From NCBI GenBank assembly GCA_002471975.1, contig DKQZ01000011.1:1-30852 (forward strand): a stretch of DNA of 30,852 nucleotides, in the 5' to 3' direction. The position numbers and the translations under genes were made by a program. Shown here piece after piece: positions 8,346-16,510 of the stretch. The notes beneath the pieces were generated by a model. The model did no database searches. It was not told the DNA's origin and saw only the letters and a program-made list of their open reading frames with translations. The DNA comes from Dialister sp. UBA7295. GTDB lineage: Bacteria > Bacillota > Negativicutes > Veillonellales > Dialisteraceae. Every line of letters begins with the position of its first letter. The stretch's first letter is position 1.

Positions 8346-8490
8346 AAAAAATTTATCTGCTTTTGATTTTCTGTTGACAGAGATGGCTGGCGTTTCGACT
8401 TGTTCCCCCCTCACTGGCTTTGCCGGAGATCTCCTTTCGAGGGGAGCCGGACGTCGGGCAGGGCCTGGTTTTGAGTCAATTGGGAAAAAT
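8346..8490 (+). repeat. Partial hairpin repeat, copy 5
   Basis: It resembles 78-200 of the long repeat: ttatctgcttttgattt, tgttgacagagatggctggcg, then a hairpin-bearing segment ending in ttttgagtcaattgg. Nothing coding is visible in 7717-8590. Confidence 0.75.
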
Positions 8491-8525
8491 CATTGTCTAT
8501 GGATTTTATTATACCAAATAGGCAC

Positions 8526-8555
8526 AAAAAAATGCGGTCCCGAAGGGCCGCATTT
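8526..8555 (-). terminator. Terminator of the activase-TetR operon
   Basis: The stem aaatgcggtcc (8530-8540) / gggccgcattt (8545-8555) closes on a 4-nt loop, and the minus strand runs into seven T (complement of 8526-8532). It lies 36 bp past the TetR stop codon. Confidence 0.9.
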
Positions 8556-8562
8556 CGTATTT

Positions 8563-8590
8563 CTAAAGGCTAAAGGCTAACGGCTAACGG
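8563..8590. repeat. Heptamer tandem repeat (ctaacgg)n
   Basis: Four 7-mers, ctaaagg x2 and ctaacgg x2, abut the TetR stop codon, which itself reads as the start of a fifth unit (ctatc). A closely related array is at 25774-25801, again next to the 3' end of a minus-strand gene. Confidence 0.85.
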
Positions 8591-9241
8591 CTATCTTACG
8601 CCCTGCAGTATTTCCTTAATGTAAACGTTCTTCTCTTTCTTCTCTTCCACGTTATCCAAAAGTATATCCACATATCGATCCAAAGTATCCTGATCAGTAT
8701 ACGCAGAAATAAAGGAGTCTTTTTTATTGGAGACCAGGATGATGGGGAATTCTACGGCGCTGAAGAGCTGCATGGCTTTGAGTTCCAGGTCTCTCTGGTC
8801 GGTGTAGCCTGTCATTTCGGCGATGTTATGGATGACTTTTTCCCAGCACTGGCTGTGAAGGAGGGAAAGATAGATGAAGTAGGTATCTTTGGCGTCTTCG
8901 CTGGAGGGGTTGGAAATATTTCTGAAGAGGGCGGGATGCTGGCGGGCGAGGGCAAAGTAGGCGAGCATGTATTTCTTCATTCGTTCTTTGGGCCCGAATC
9001 TTGTATCGTCGAGGTAGGCGACGATGTTTTCCAGATTTCCCATCATGTATTCCAGGGCGCAGCCGATGAGTTCTTCTTTGGAACCGAAGTAGTAGCGTAC
9101 GGAGGCGATATTGACGCCTGCTTCTTTGGCGATGGCCCGGACGGTGGCTTTTTTGAAACCCTGCTGCTGGAGGATGCGGACGGTGGTTTCAATCATTTTT
9201 TCCCGCACCCGTTCTCCTTTGTCTGTGAGTCTTTTGGTCAT
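8591..9241 (-). CDS. TetR/AcrR family transcriptional regulator
   Basis: 216 residues. The N-terminal TetR helix-turn-helix spans about 14-62, with TVRAIAKEAGVNIASVRYYFGSKEEL-type spacing (key residues A-x-x-AGV, YYFGSK). The C-terminal helical ligand-binding and dimerisation domain follows. Its ATG overlaps the stop of the upstream activase gene (ATGA, 9238-9241), so it should be translated by coupling from the same transcript. AAAGGG is present 9 nt upstream of the start. Such linkage usually means the regulator controls its own operon; an inverted repeat at 13619-13649 is a candidate operator. The ligand is unknown, with an acyl-CoA or related metabolite being a guess from context. Confidence 0.92.
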   Translation of the reverse strand: MTKRLTDKGERVREKMIETTVRILQQQGFKKATVRAIAKEAGVNIASVRYYFGSKEELIGCALEYMMGNLENIVAYLDDTRFGPKERMKKYMLAYFALARQHPALFRNISNPSSEDAKDTYFIYLSLLHSQCWEKVIHNIAEMTGYTDQRDLELKAMQLFSAVEFPIILVSNKKDSFISAYTDQDTLDRYVDILLDNVEEKKEKNVYIKEILQGVR

Positions 9242-12200
9242 AATGTGGTGCCCTTTCTGATGGAAATCGGTTTTCTATCAATGAACGGGATTTCCTGTGC
9301 CGCTTTTTCCTGTTCGGTCAAAGCATTCATCATGAGTTTCAGGCGGTTTGCCTGGTTCACTTCGCTGGCGCTGGCATCACAGTCCAAAGCCAGGAAGACG
9401 GCTTCCGGATAGGCTCCGTGAAGTTTATGGATCATGCCTTCGCCGGTGATGTGGTTCGGCAGGCATGCAAATGGCTGCAGGCATACGACGCCCCGGCATT
9501 CATGGTAAAGAAGATCGATCATATCGGCGGTGAGGAACCAGCCTTCACCGGCCCGGTTTCCAAGGGACAGGTACTGGGAGGCCCGTTTGGCCAGTTTGGA
9601 AATCGGGGTGATTTCGTGGAACCGCTTGGAGCCTTTGAGGGCTTTTTCGAGGGGCCGTCTATACCATTCGATGATATACCGGCTGAAGGAGTCTTTCAGG
9701 TCTTTCTGGAAGGAGCCATCCATATATTTATGCTGGAAATGGCTGTCCAGGGATCCATAGAGGAAGAAATCAAGCATGCCGCTGGTTTCTGCTTCGCCTC
9801 CGTTGGCTTCGATGGCATGGACGATGTCGTTCGATGCGATGGGGGAGAATTTGACGTAAATTTCTCCGACGATGCCGATTCTCGGGCGTCTTGCCACATC
9901 GGAGAGGGGAAGTCTTTCGAAATCTTTGATGATCCGGGAGAGGTTCTTCGAATACTGGCGGTAGGATTCGCCTTTCAGGATGGATTCGGCTGCTTTTTTC
10001 TGCCAGGTGTGGTAGAGGGTTTCTGCGCTGCCCGGTTCTTTTTCATAGGGCCGTGTCCGATAGAGGCACATCTGGAGGGCATCGCCATAGACTACTGCCT
10101 GGACGAGCCGGATGCCAAGGCCTGCGGTGAGTTTGAAGCCCGGCTGAGGTTCGAAGCCCTGGGTATTGAGGGAAATGACCGGAATCTGGGAGAGTCCTGC
10201 TTCGTCCAGAGCTTTATGGATGAAGCCGATATAGTTGGAAGCACGGCACATACCGCCGGTCTGGCTCATCATGAGAGCTGTTTTGTTCAGGTCATACATA
10301 CCCGATTTCAGGGCTCTTAAAAGGGAACCGATGGTAATGATGGCGGGATAGCAGGCATCATTATTGACGCAGGAAAGGCCTTCATCAATATCCGAGTGAA
10401 TTGGGGGCAGCATTTTTACGTTATACCCATAGCTTCTGGCTGCTGCTTCAATCAGGGGGAAGTGAATGGGGGACATTTCCGGAACGAGGATGGTGAAATC
10501 TTTTTTCATTTCCTCGGTGAAGGCGGATTTCGGATAGAGAATGGGGGCGGCTTTTGTATTTTCTTCCACTCTTTCTTTGATGGCGGATTTGAGGGAACGG
10601 AGACGGATACGGACAGCGCCCAGATTCAGACTCTGGTCGATCTTGAGGCAGGTATAGAGTCTTCCCCGTTTGCTCATGATTTCCTGGACCTGATCGGTGA
10701 CGACCGCATCCAGACCGCAGCCGAAGGAGTTTAATTCGACCAGTTCCAGATTGGCATGGCGGGTCACATAGTCTGCCGCTTTATAGAGACGGCTGTGCCA
10801 GGTCCACTGATTCATGACGCGGAGATTCGGGAATTCTCCGCCCACCATGGAAACGCCATCTTCGGAAAGGACGGCCATTCCGAGCTGGTTGATGAGGTCC
10901 GGAATGGAATGGTTGACGGTGGGATCTACATGGTAGGGCCGGCCTGCCAGAACGATACCGATGATGTGTTTTTCTTCGATTTCTTTCAGGATCCGTTTCG
11001 TTTCCTGATACAGTTCCTGTTTGTATTCGCTTTCTGCCCTGCGGCCTTCGCGGATGGCCGCATCGATTTCATCGCCTTTGATGCCCAGGGGTTTGAAGAA
11101 TTTCTTCAGCCTGCCATTCAGGGCATCGGAATGGAGGGGCAGGAAGGGATGGTAGAATGTGGTTTTGTATTTCGAAAGGACTTCGTCCATGTTCGCCTGG
11201 ATATTTTCCGGATAGGAGGCTACCATGGGGCAGTTGTAGCTGTTCGTGGATCCTTCTTCCGGTCCTTTATCGATGCAGGGATACCAGATGAAGTCGGGAT
11301 GCCGTTTGGCCAGATCATAAATATGGGCATGGGCGAGTTTGGCCGGGAAGCATTCGGAGTAGGACGGAATGGTTTCCATGGCTTCTGTCGGAATGTCGCG
11401 GAGCTGTTCCGAGGAAAGAAGGACGCGATAGCCCAGTTTCGTGAAGAAAGCATGCCAGAAGGGATAATCTTCGTAGAGATTCATGGTCCGCGGGATGCCT
11501 ACGGTGCCGCGGGTGGCCTGTTTAGGCGTGAGGGGCCGGCGATGGAAAATCTTGTCATATTTCCAGCGGTAAATATTGGGCAGGGAGGAGTGGGGCGCGG
11601 TCTTGCCGGTGAGCATGATGGCAGCTCCCCGTTCGCAGCGGTTTCCGGATACGAAAGCCCGGCCGTCATTGAATTTCGTGATGGTGATCATGCAGTGATT
11701 TCCGCAGCCCGGGCACCGTTTCATTTCATTGGTGTAGGAGAGGGAAGCCAGTTCTTCCGGGGTGACCAGGGAGGAAACATGGCCTTCGGGGCAGGAATCC
11801 TTCGTGATAAGGGCAATCCCGTAAGCCCCCATAAGGCCTGCCACATCGGGACGGATCACATGGCAGTCCAGAAGTTTTTCGAGAGCCCGGAGGACCGCAT
11901 CATTATAGAACGTACCGCCCTGGACGACGACCTTATTTCCAAGGTCCGACGCCTTGCGGAGACGGATGACTTTATATAGGGCATTTTTGATGACGGAGTA
12001 GGAAAGGCCGGCAGAAATATCGGCCACGGAAACGCCGTTTTTCTGGGCTTCCCGGACACGGGAATTCATGAAGACCGTGCAGCGGGACCCCAGGTCTACG
12101 GGGTGGGGGGCTTTCAGGGCAATCTTCGAAAAGGCCTCGATATCCATGCCCAGGGACTGGGCAAAGGTATCCAGGAAGGAGCCGCAGCCCGAAGAGCAGG

Positions 12201-13530
12201 CTTCATTCAGAAGGATTTCATCCACGGCTCCATCTTTGATGCGGCAGCATTTCATATCTTGTCCGCCGATATCCAGAATGGTGGATACGTCGGGAAGGAA
12301 ATGCTTCGCCCCCCGGTAATGAGCCATGGTTTCCACTTCGCCGATATCGGTCTGGAGGGCCCGTTTGATCAGTTCTTCGCCGTAACCGGTGACTCCGGCG
12401 CCGGCAATGGTTACGCCTTTTGGAAGCTTTGCATAGAGGTCGGAGAGGATTTTCCGCGCTCCGGCGAGAGGCGTGCCTTTATTTCCTGCGTAGTATTCGT
12501 AAAGAATATTTCCATCCCGATCGAGGAGGACCGCTTTAATGGTGGTCGAGCCGGCATCGATGCCGAGCCATACGGAGCCTTCTGCTTTGGAAATATCGGC
12601 CCTGGGCGCATGGAAACGGCTGTGACGGTCTACGAATTCTCTGTATTCTTCTTCATTGGCAAAGAGGGGGTCCAACGTCTTGGAAACGCCGAGATCCACG
12701 TCTTTTTCCTGTTCCACTTTCGAAAGCCAGGAGTCCAGGTCGAAAGGCTTGTCATGGCAGGCGGAAACAGCGGCACCGATGGCTACATACAATTCGCCAT
12801 GGTTCGGGACGATCATATCTTCATCGGAAATATTCAGGGTTTTCTGGAACCGTTCGCGGAGAGTGGGCTGGAAAGTGAGAGGCCCGCCGAGGAAGGCCAC
12901 TTTCCCGTGAACCGGCCTCCCGCAGGTGAGACCGGAAATGGTCTGGTTCACCACGGACTGGAAGACGGAAAGGGCGATATCTTCATGGGAAACGCCTTCA
13001 TTCAGAAGGGCCTGGATATCGGTCTTCGCAAAAACGCCGCAGCGGGAAGCAATGGGATAAATCTGCTTCGCTTTGGCGGCCAGCTGACCGAGGCCGGGAG
13101 CATCTACAGAGAGAAGGGAAGCCATGCGGTCGATAAAAGCACCCGTGCCCCCGGCACAGGCCCCGTTCATCCGCTGATCCACGCCATTTCGAAGGTAGGT
13201 GATCTTTTCATCTTCCCCACCCAGTTCGATGATCACATCCGTATCGGGATGGAAAGTCTGGACCGCCTTCGTTTCGGCCAGGATTTCCTGGGTGAAAGGA
13301 AGACCCATGAGCCTGGCAAGGCCCATACCGCCGGACCCGGAAATGGATGCGGTGATGCGGCTGCCGGAGAATTTCTCCTGTAATTCCTTCAGGAGGCTCA
13401 TGGTGGCGCTCCTGATATCTGACATATGACGCTGATACCGGCCAAAAAGAAGCTTCAGGTAAGGCGAGAGAGCCACGACTTTTACCGTCGTCGAGCCTAC
13501 GTCGATGCCTACATGAATGACTGGTTTCAT
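9238..13530 (-). CDS. Giant acyl-CoA dehydratase activase-related protein (two ASKHA domains + DUF2229/HgdB-like part)
   Basis: 1430 residues, related to the ATP-dependent activator of 2-hydroxyacyl-CoA dehydratases (HgdC/BadF/BcrD). Two ASKHA ATPase domains occur in tandem: VGIDVGSTTVK at about 7-17 and LGIDAGSTTIK at about 322-332. Each keeps the cysteine pair that holds the inter-subunit [4Fe-4S] cluster in HgdC: C125 (GACAGGTGAF) and C164 (SRCGVFAKT), then C445 (EACSSGCGSF) and C484 (SRCTVFMNS). A Cys cluster C606, C609, C613, C632 follows. The C-terminal half (about 660-1400) is the CoA-enzyme-activase/DUF2229 and dehydratase-subunit-like region. The size matches the long fused activase family of anaerobic Firmicutes. 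ATG 13530 has GGGAGGT about 7 nt upstream. No separate HgdA/HgdB dehydratase genes are in the window, so its client is unknown. Confidence 0.9.
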   Translation of the reverse strand: MKPVIHVGIDVGSTTVKVVALSPYLKLLFGRYQRHMSDIRSATMSLLKELQEKFSGSRITASISGSGGMGLARLMGLPFTQEILAETKAVQTFHPDTDVIIELGGEDEKITYLRNGVDQRMNGACAGGTGAFIDRMASLLSVDAPGLGQLAAKAKQIYPIASRCGVFAKTDIQALLNEGVSHEDIALSVFQSVVNQTISGLTCGRPVHGKVAFLGGPLTFQPTLRERFQKTLNISDEDMIVPNHGELYVAIGAAVSACHDKPFDLDSWLSKVEQEKDVDLGVSKTLDPLFANEEEYREFVDRHSRFHAPRADISKAEGSVWLGIDAGSTTIKAVLLDRDGNILYEYYAGNKGTPLAGARKILSDLYAKLPKGVTIAGAGVTGYGEELIKRALQTDIGEVETMAHYRGAKHFLPDVSTILDIGGQDMKCCRIKDGAVDEILLNEACSSGCGSFLDTFAQSLGMDIEAFSKIALKAPHPVDLGSRCTVFMNSRVREAQKNGVSVADISAGLSYSVIKNALYKVIRLRKASDLGNKVVVQGGTFYNDAVLRALEKLLDCHVIRPDVAGLMGAYGIALITKDSCPEGHVSSLVTPEELASLSYTNEMKRCPGCGNHCMITITKFNDGRAFVSGNRCERGAAIMLTGKTAPHSSLPNIYRWKYDKIFHRRPLTPKQATRGTVGIPRTMNLYEDYPFWHAFFTKLGYRVLLSSEQLRDIPTEAMETIPSYSECFPAKLAHAHIYDLAKRHPDFIWYPCIDKGPEEGSTNSYNCPMVASYPENIQANMDEVLSKYKTTFYHPFLPLHSDALNGRLKKFFKPLGIKGDEIDAAIREGRRAESEYKQELYQETKRILKEIEEKHIIGIVLAGRPYHVDPTVNHSIPDLINQLGMAVLSEDGVSMVGGEFPNLRVMNQWTWHSRLYKAADYVTRHANLELVELNSFGCGLDAVVTDQVQEIMSKRGRLYTCLKIDQSLNLGAVRIRLRSLKSAIKERVEENTKAAPILYPKSAFTEEMKKDFTILVPEMSPIHFPLIEAAARSYGYNVKMLPPIHSDIDEGLSCVNNDACYPAIITIGSLLRALKSGMYDLNKTALMMSQTGGMCRASNYIGFIHKALDEAGLSQIPVISLNTQGFEPQPGFKLTAGLGIRLVQAVVYGDALQMCLYRTRPYEKEPGSAETLYHTWQKKAAESILKGESYRQYSKNLSRIIKDFERLPLSDVARRPRIGIVGEIYVKFSPIASNDIVHAIEANGGEAETSGMLDFFLYGSLDSHFQHKYMDGSFQKDLKDSFSRYIIEWYRRPLEKALKGSKRFHEITPISKLAKRASQYLSLGNRAGEGWFLTADMIDLLYHECRGVVCLQPFACLPNHITGEGMIHKLHGAYPEAVFLALDCDASASEVNQANRLKLMMNALTEQEKAAQEIPFIDRKPISIRKGTTL

Positions 13531-13618
13531 GGAATAACCTCCCTGAACTCCGGAAAGAGTCCGCGAAATACAGATACAGTATGAACCCTGTGGCCCATAC
13601 AGAATAAAAACTGTTGTT

Positions 13619-13649
13619 TATAATCGGTTGATTAACTTGTTCGATTATA
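13619..13649. promoter_or_regulatory. Candidate TetR operator / promoter region of the activase operon
   Basis: Perfect 8-bp arms tataatcg (13619-13626) and cgattata (13642-13649) flank 15 bp that contain the near-palindrome gttgattaac. The arms themselves read as -10-like TATAAT/TATA boxes on the minus strand. TTGACC (complement of 13662-13667) lies upstream but is only 12 bp from the nearest TATAAT, so exact promoter boxes are not assigned. The site is about 90 bp upstream of the activase start. Confidence 0.5.
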
Positions 13650-13773
13650 TTTTAGCACCGAGGTCAATAGAATACAATGAAAAGATTAAACGGAGTTTGA
13701 AAATTTTTAATCAAAAAAGGTCGGAATGGGAGCTGCTTTTGAAGGGGATTTTGCCTGCCCATAGCATGAACGG

Positions 13774-14010
13774 CGATTGAGGCATTACGGCCCGGATGGT
13801 TAGCGGGATGGGGGATTGCGCCGATATTGTGCTTGACGATTGAGGCATTACGGCCCGGATGGTTAGCGGGATGGGGGATTGGCCTGCCGATATTGTGCTT
13901 AGCGTTTGAGGCTTTTCGACTTGAAACTTTAGCGGGATGGGGGAGTTCGCCTGCCGATATTGTGCTTGACGTTTGAGGCTTTACGACTTGGAACTTTGGC
14001 GGAATGGGGG
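13774..14010 (+). repeat. Tandem repeat, 63-67 bp unit, about 3.6 copies
   Basis: Units begin cgattgagg or cgtttgagg at 13774, 13837, 13903 and 13970. Each contains a G-rich segment gcgggatggggga and ccgatattgtgctt. The first two units are almost identical; later ones drift. The rest of 13531-14407 holds small GC hairpins (gccggc pair near 14021, gccgc/gcggc near 14110) and no gene. Confidence 0.85.
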
Positions 14011-14275
14011 CACGCTTTAGCCGGCTATGCCGGCGATGCCCTGCCGCTTCGGCTTGTACGGTTTGAGGGCTTAGCGATGAATGGCGGTTAGAGTCTTGCG
14101 ATGACTCTGGCCGCTTCGCGGCATTATGCCCTTGGCTTCGACTTGAATGGGTAGAGGGAATGGAGATGGAAAGCTTTCAGGGACTTTCGTTTTTTCACCT
14201 GCCGCGGGCGGTTTATTTTTACTCAAAAGGCCCGATGATTTCCACAAAATGTCGATTTTGTCTTATTTTTCCGCA

Positions 14276-14305
14276 TTGAAGGTTATAAATATGGTATAAT
14301 ATAAA
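14276..14305 (+). promoter_or_regulatory. Candidate promoter of the exopolysaccharide operon
   Basis: TTGAAG (14276-14281) and TATAAA (14300-14305) are 18 bp apart. A perfect TATAAT at 14295-14300 overlaps but is 13 bp from this -35. The region is the most AT-rich stretch before the operon and lies about 100 bp before its first gene. Confidence 0.45.
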
Positions 14306-14407
14306 ATACAATTATTATAGCTATGTCATTTAAGCATAATTAGTTGACGAATGCATTTTCCGTACAAAATATGGAGATTTATACGCCCTTTGGGCGGGGG
14401 AGTCGTT

Positions 14408-16489
14408 ATGGGTAAGTGGAAGCTGGCCGGCCTTCTGGGAGCGGCATTTCTGATGAGCGGGAATGTGATGGCATCGAATATCGATCCTATGGACCAGCAT
14501 CGGAAGGCGGAGCAGGAGACTTATGCTGCAGAAGCGGCAAAGAAGATGAATCTGTACATGCCCCAGGGGAAGGAGCAGACTTTTGCCCTGGGTCAGGAGC
14601 TGATTTCTGCGCAGGAAGATATTTCTGCCGATGTGAAATCTGAAATTGGCCGTCTTGCCGTGGAAGATGCAGAAGCAAGGGTCATTAACAATATCCCTAT
14701 CAACAGGGCCAGGAGCGAGCTTTCCAGTGTGGCCGGGGATTATGAGGCCCTGAAGGTGCGCCTTTCGATCCGTGAAAAGATGCTGCCTGCCTGGGAGAAG
14801 GAGAAAGGAAATATTCTTTCTGCCCTCTCCGCCTATCGCAAGGATGCTTTCATCCCCTCCGGTATGGACAGGGCTTATGAGTCCTCTTACCATCGGACGT
14901 ACAAGGCTGAGGAAAATGTGATCCGTTTCTACAATGGTGCTTTTGACCCCGACCGGATTCGTCCCTACGCCACGGAAATGGAAAAGGCTGAAGGCGAATT
15001 CATTCCGGCGGCGAGAAGTCACGCATTGAAGGAAGCGGGCCTCGATTCCGGCCTTCTCAGTGATGCCAATGTGTCCGCCCTGGCAGACCGGTATGCGAAG
15101 AACCGGCTCCTTGCCATGCGGGATGAGATCCAGGTGAAACTTCTCGCCGAAAGGCTGAACGTTCTTAGAAATAAATATTCCCGGGCCATCGAGACTTACG
15201 AAAAGCTCTATGCCCATGAAATCAGCCGGTGCAATATTCCTGCGGGACTCCTGAATACGGGAAAGTTCGATGGCGCTTCCACCCTGTCAAAGGCTGCCAT
15301 CGTGACGGGTCCTGTCGTTTCAGTGGATTCCGGAAATATTTCCACAGGAATCCCGTCAAATCCAAATGGCCTTGAGGCCGCTCTGGTTTCTCCTGTTTCC
15401 GTATCCACGAACAACATGGTTCTTTCAGGCCTCGTGCCATCCCGTTCCCAGGAGGAAAGGGATGCGCTGAAAGCGGCCCTCATGAAGAAGATGTCTTCTG
15501 TTTCCAATGAAGACCTGGGACGGCTCTCCCTGCGCCGCGCCCAGTTTGCCGGCGAACTTTCGGATATCGGCTATTTCGATATGGAATCGGCCAAAGACCA
15601 GTCCGCTTCCGACACCCAGGCCAGAGGGGTTTCGGACAAGCGGTTTAAAATCGATGGCGAGGCAAGGCTGGATTATGGTTTCAACCATGGCAAAGAGACC
15701 ATCGGAGACCGCGGAAGGGCAAGACTTCGTCTCTGGGGTGATTACAATATTGATGACAACTGGCATTTCATCGGCATGCTGGAAAATGAAAAAATCCTCA
15801 CCGGCCGGGATGATGACAACTGGATGGATTTTGACCGGTATTATCTTTCCGGAAATATCGGCAAAGTCCATGCGGATGTGGGAACTTTTGGTTCCTATCT
15901 GGCCGAAGGAAATGTGTATGATTCCAAATTCAAGGGCCTCCGCCTGACGGGGGATGACCCGCTGAAATATATGGCCGAAGCAGGCACCATCGATGATTCG
16001 GGCTTCGTGGGAGCGGGAGAAGTGGAAAAGGACTGGGGCATCTATACCCTGGGGGCCGGGCTTTACCGGTTCGATCTGGACTATGCGCCGTCCCGCACCA
16101 TTTACATGGCCAATGTCCGCCGGCCCTGGGGCGCTTACAATCTGGGCCTCATGGGACTTCTCGGTTCCGATTCCACCCACTCCAGCCAGAAAGGCTTTGT
16201 GGCTTCTATTTCCAAAGGCGAGGAAAGGACCTGGGAAAAGGGGAACCGTTACTATTTCCTCAAATATTACTACCAGCCCTATACCACCTATGTATCCCAT
16301 ACCATGGAAGGCATGGCCGATTACATGCATGGCTTCAAGGGCATTGGCGCCGGTTTCCATTATACGCCGAAGGAAAACTGGCTCTTCCAGCTTGAATACT
16401 ACAACCTGGAAGATATCGAAAATGGCGGCAGAAACCACACGCTCTGGGTAGCGCTGAATTATTATTTCTCCAATTACATCGCTTATTGA
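14408..16489 (+). CDS. Outer-membrane beta-barrel protein with helical periplasmic domain (candidate polysaccharide exporter)
   Basis: 693 residues from ATG 14408, chosen because GGGGGAG lies 5 nt upstream and a signal peptide starts there (MGKWK, hydrophobic core, MSGNVMA cleavage about residue 22). An ATG at 14351 would add an unlikely 19-residue leader. Residues about 23-310 are charged and helix-rich, without SLH or clear TPR motifs. Residues about 310-400 form a Ser/Asn-rich linker. From about 405 to the end, alternating polar/aromatic strands separated by D/G/N turns give a barrel (for example FKIDGEARLDYGF, WHFIGMLENEKIL), ending in LNYYFSNYIAY with a terminal aromatic residue as in outer-membrane proteins. 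Being first in an exopolysaccharide operon suggests a PgaA/BcsC-like export role. The barrel is well supported; the export role is inferred. Confidence 0.75.
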   Translation: MGKWKLAGLLGAAFLMSGNVMASNIDPMDQHRKAEQETYAAEAAKKMNLYMPQGKEQTFALGQELISAQEDISADVKSEIGRLAVEDAEARVINNIPINRARSELSSVAGDYEALKVRLSIREKMLPAWEKEKGNILSALSAYRKDAFIPSGMDRAYESSYHRTYKAEENVIRFYNGAFDPDRIRPYATEMEKAEGEFIPAARSHALKEAGLDSGLLSDANVSALADRYAKNRLLAMRDEIQVKLLAERLNVLRNKYSRAIETYEKLYAHEISRCNIPAGLLNTGKFDGASTLSKAAIVTGPVVSVDSGNISTGIPSNPNGLEAALVSPVSVSTNNMVLSGLVPSRSQEERDALKAALMKKMSSVSNEDLGRLSLRRAQFAGELSDIGYFDMESAKDQSASDTQARGVSDKRFKIDGEARLDYGFNHGKETIGDRGRARLRLWGDYNIDDNWHFIGMLENEKILTGRDDDNWMDFDRYYLSGNIGKVHADVGTFGSYLAEGNVYDSKFKGLRLTGDDPLKYMAEAGTIDDSGFVGAGEVEKDWGIYTLGAGLYRFDLDYAPSRTIYMANVRRPWGAYNLGLMGLLGSDSTHSSQKGFVASISKGEERTWEKGNRYYFLKYYYQPYTTYVSHTMEGMADYMHGFKGIGAGFHYTPKENWLFQLEYYNLEDIENGGRNHTLWVALNYYFSNYIAY

Positions 16490-16510
16490 TCATCGAAAGG
16501 AAGTCTTACG

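Noticed and set aside
6705..8490. CRISPR array
   Set aside because: Units are about 265 bp, with no short repeat/unique-spacer alternation and no cas genes. The heptamer and 63-67 bp arrays also lack spacers.
1..8490. Insertion sequence or transposon
   Set aside because: No transposase gene or terminal inverted repeats with target duplications could be found; the repeats are at most non-autonomous.
9418..13383. Long plus-strand open frames (up to 426 codons) opposite the activase gene
   Set aside because: They are antisense shadows of a GC-rich gene; the minus-strand frame carries clear ASKHA and cysteine motifs.
14351..14407. ATG 14351 as start of the barrel protein
   Set aside because: It would place 19 residues before a good signal peptide; ATG 14408 has a Shine-Dalgarno.
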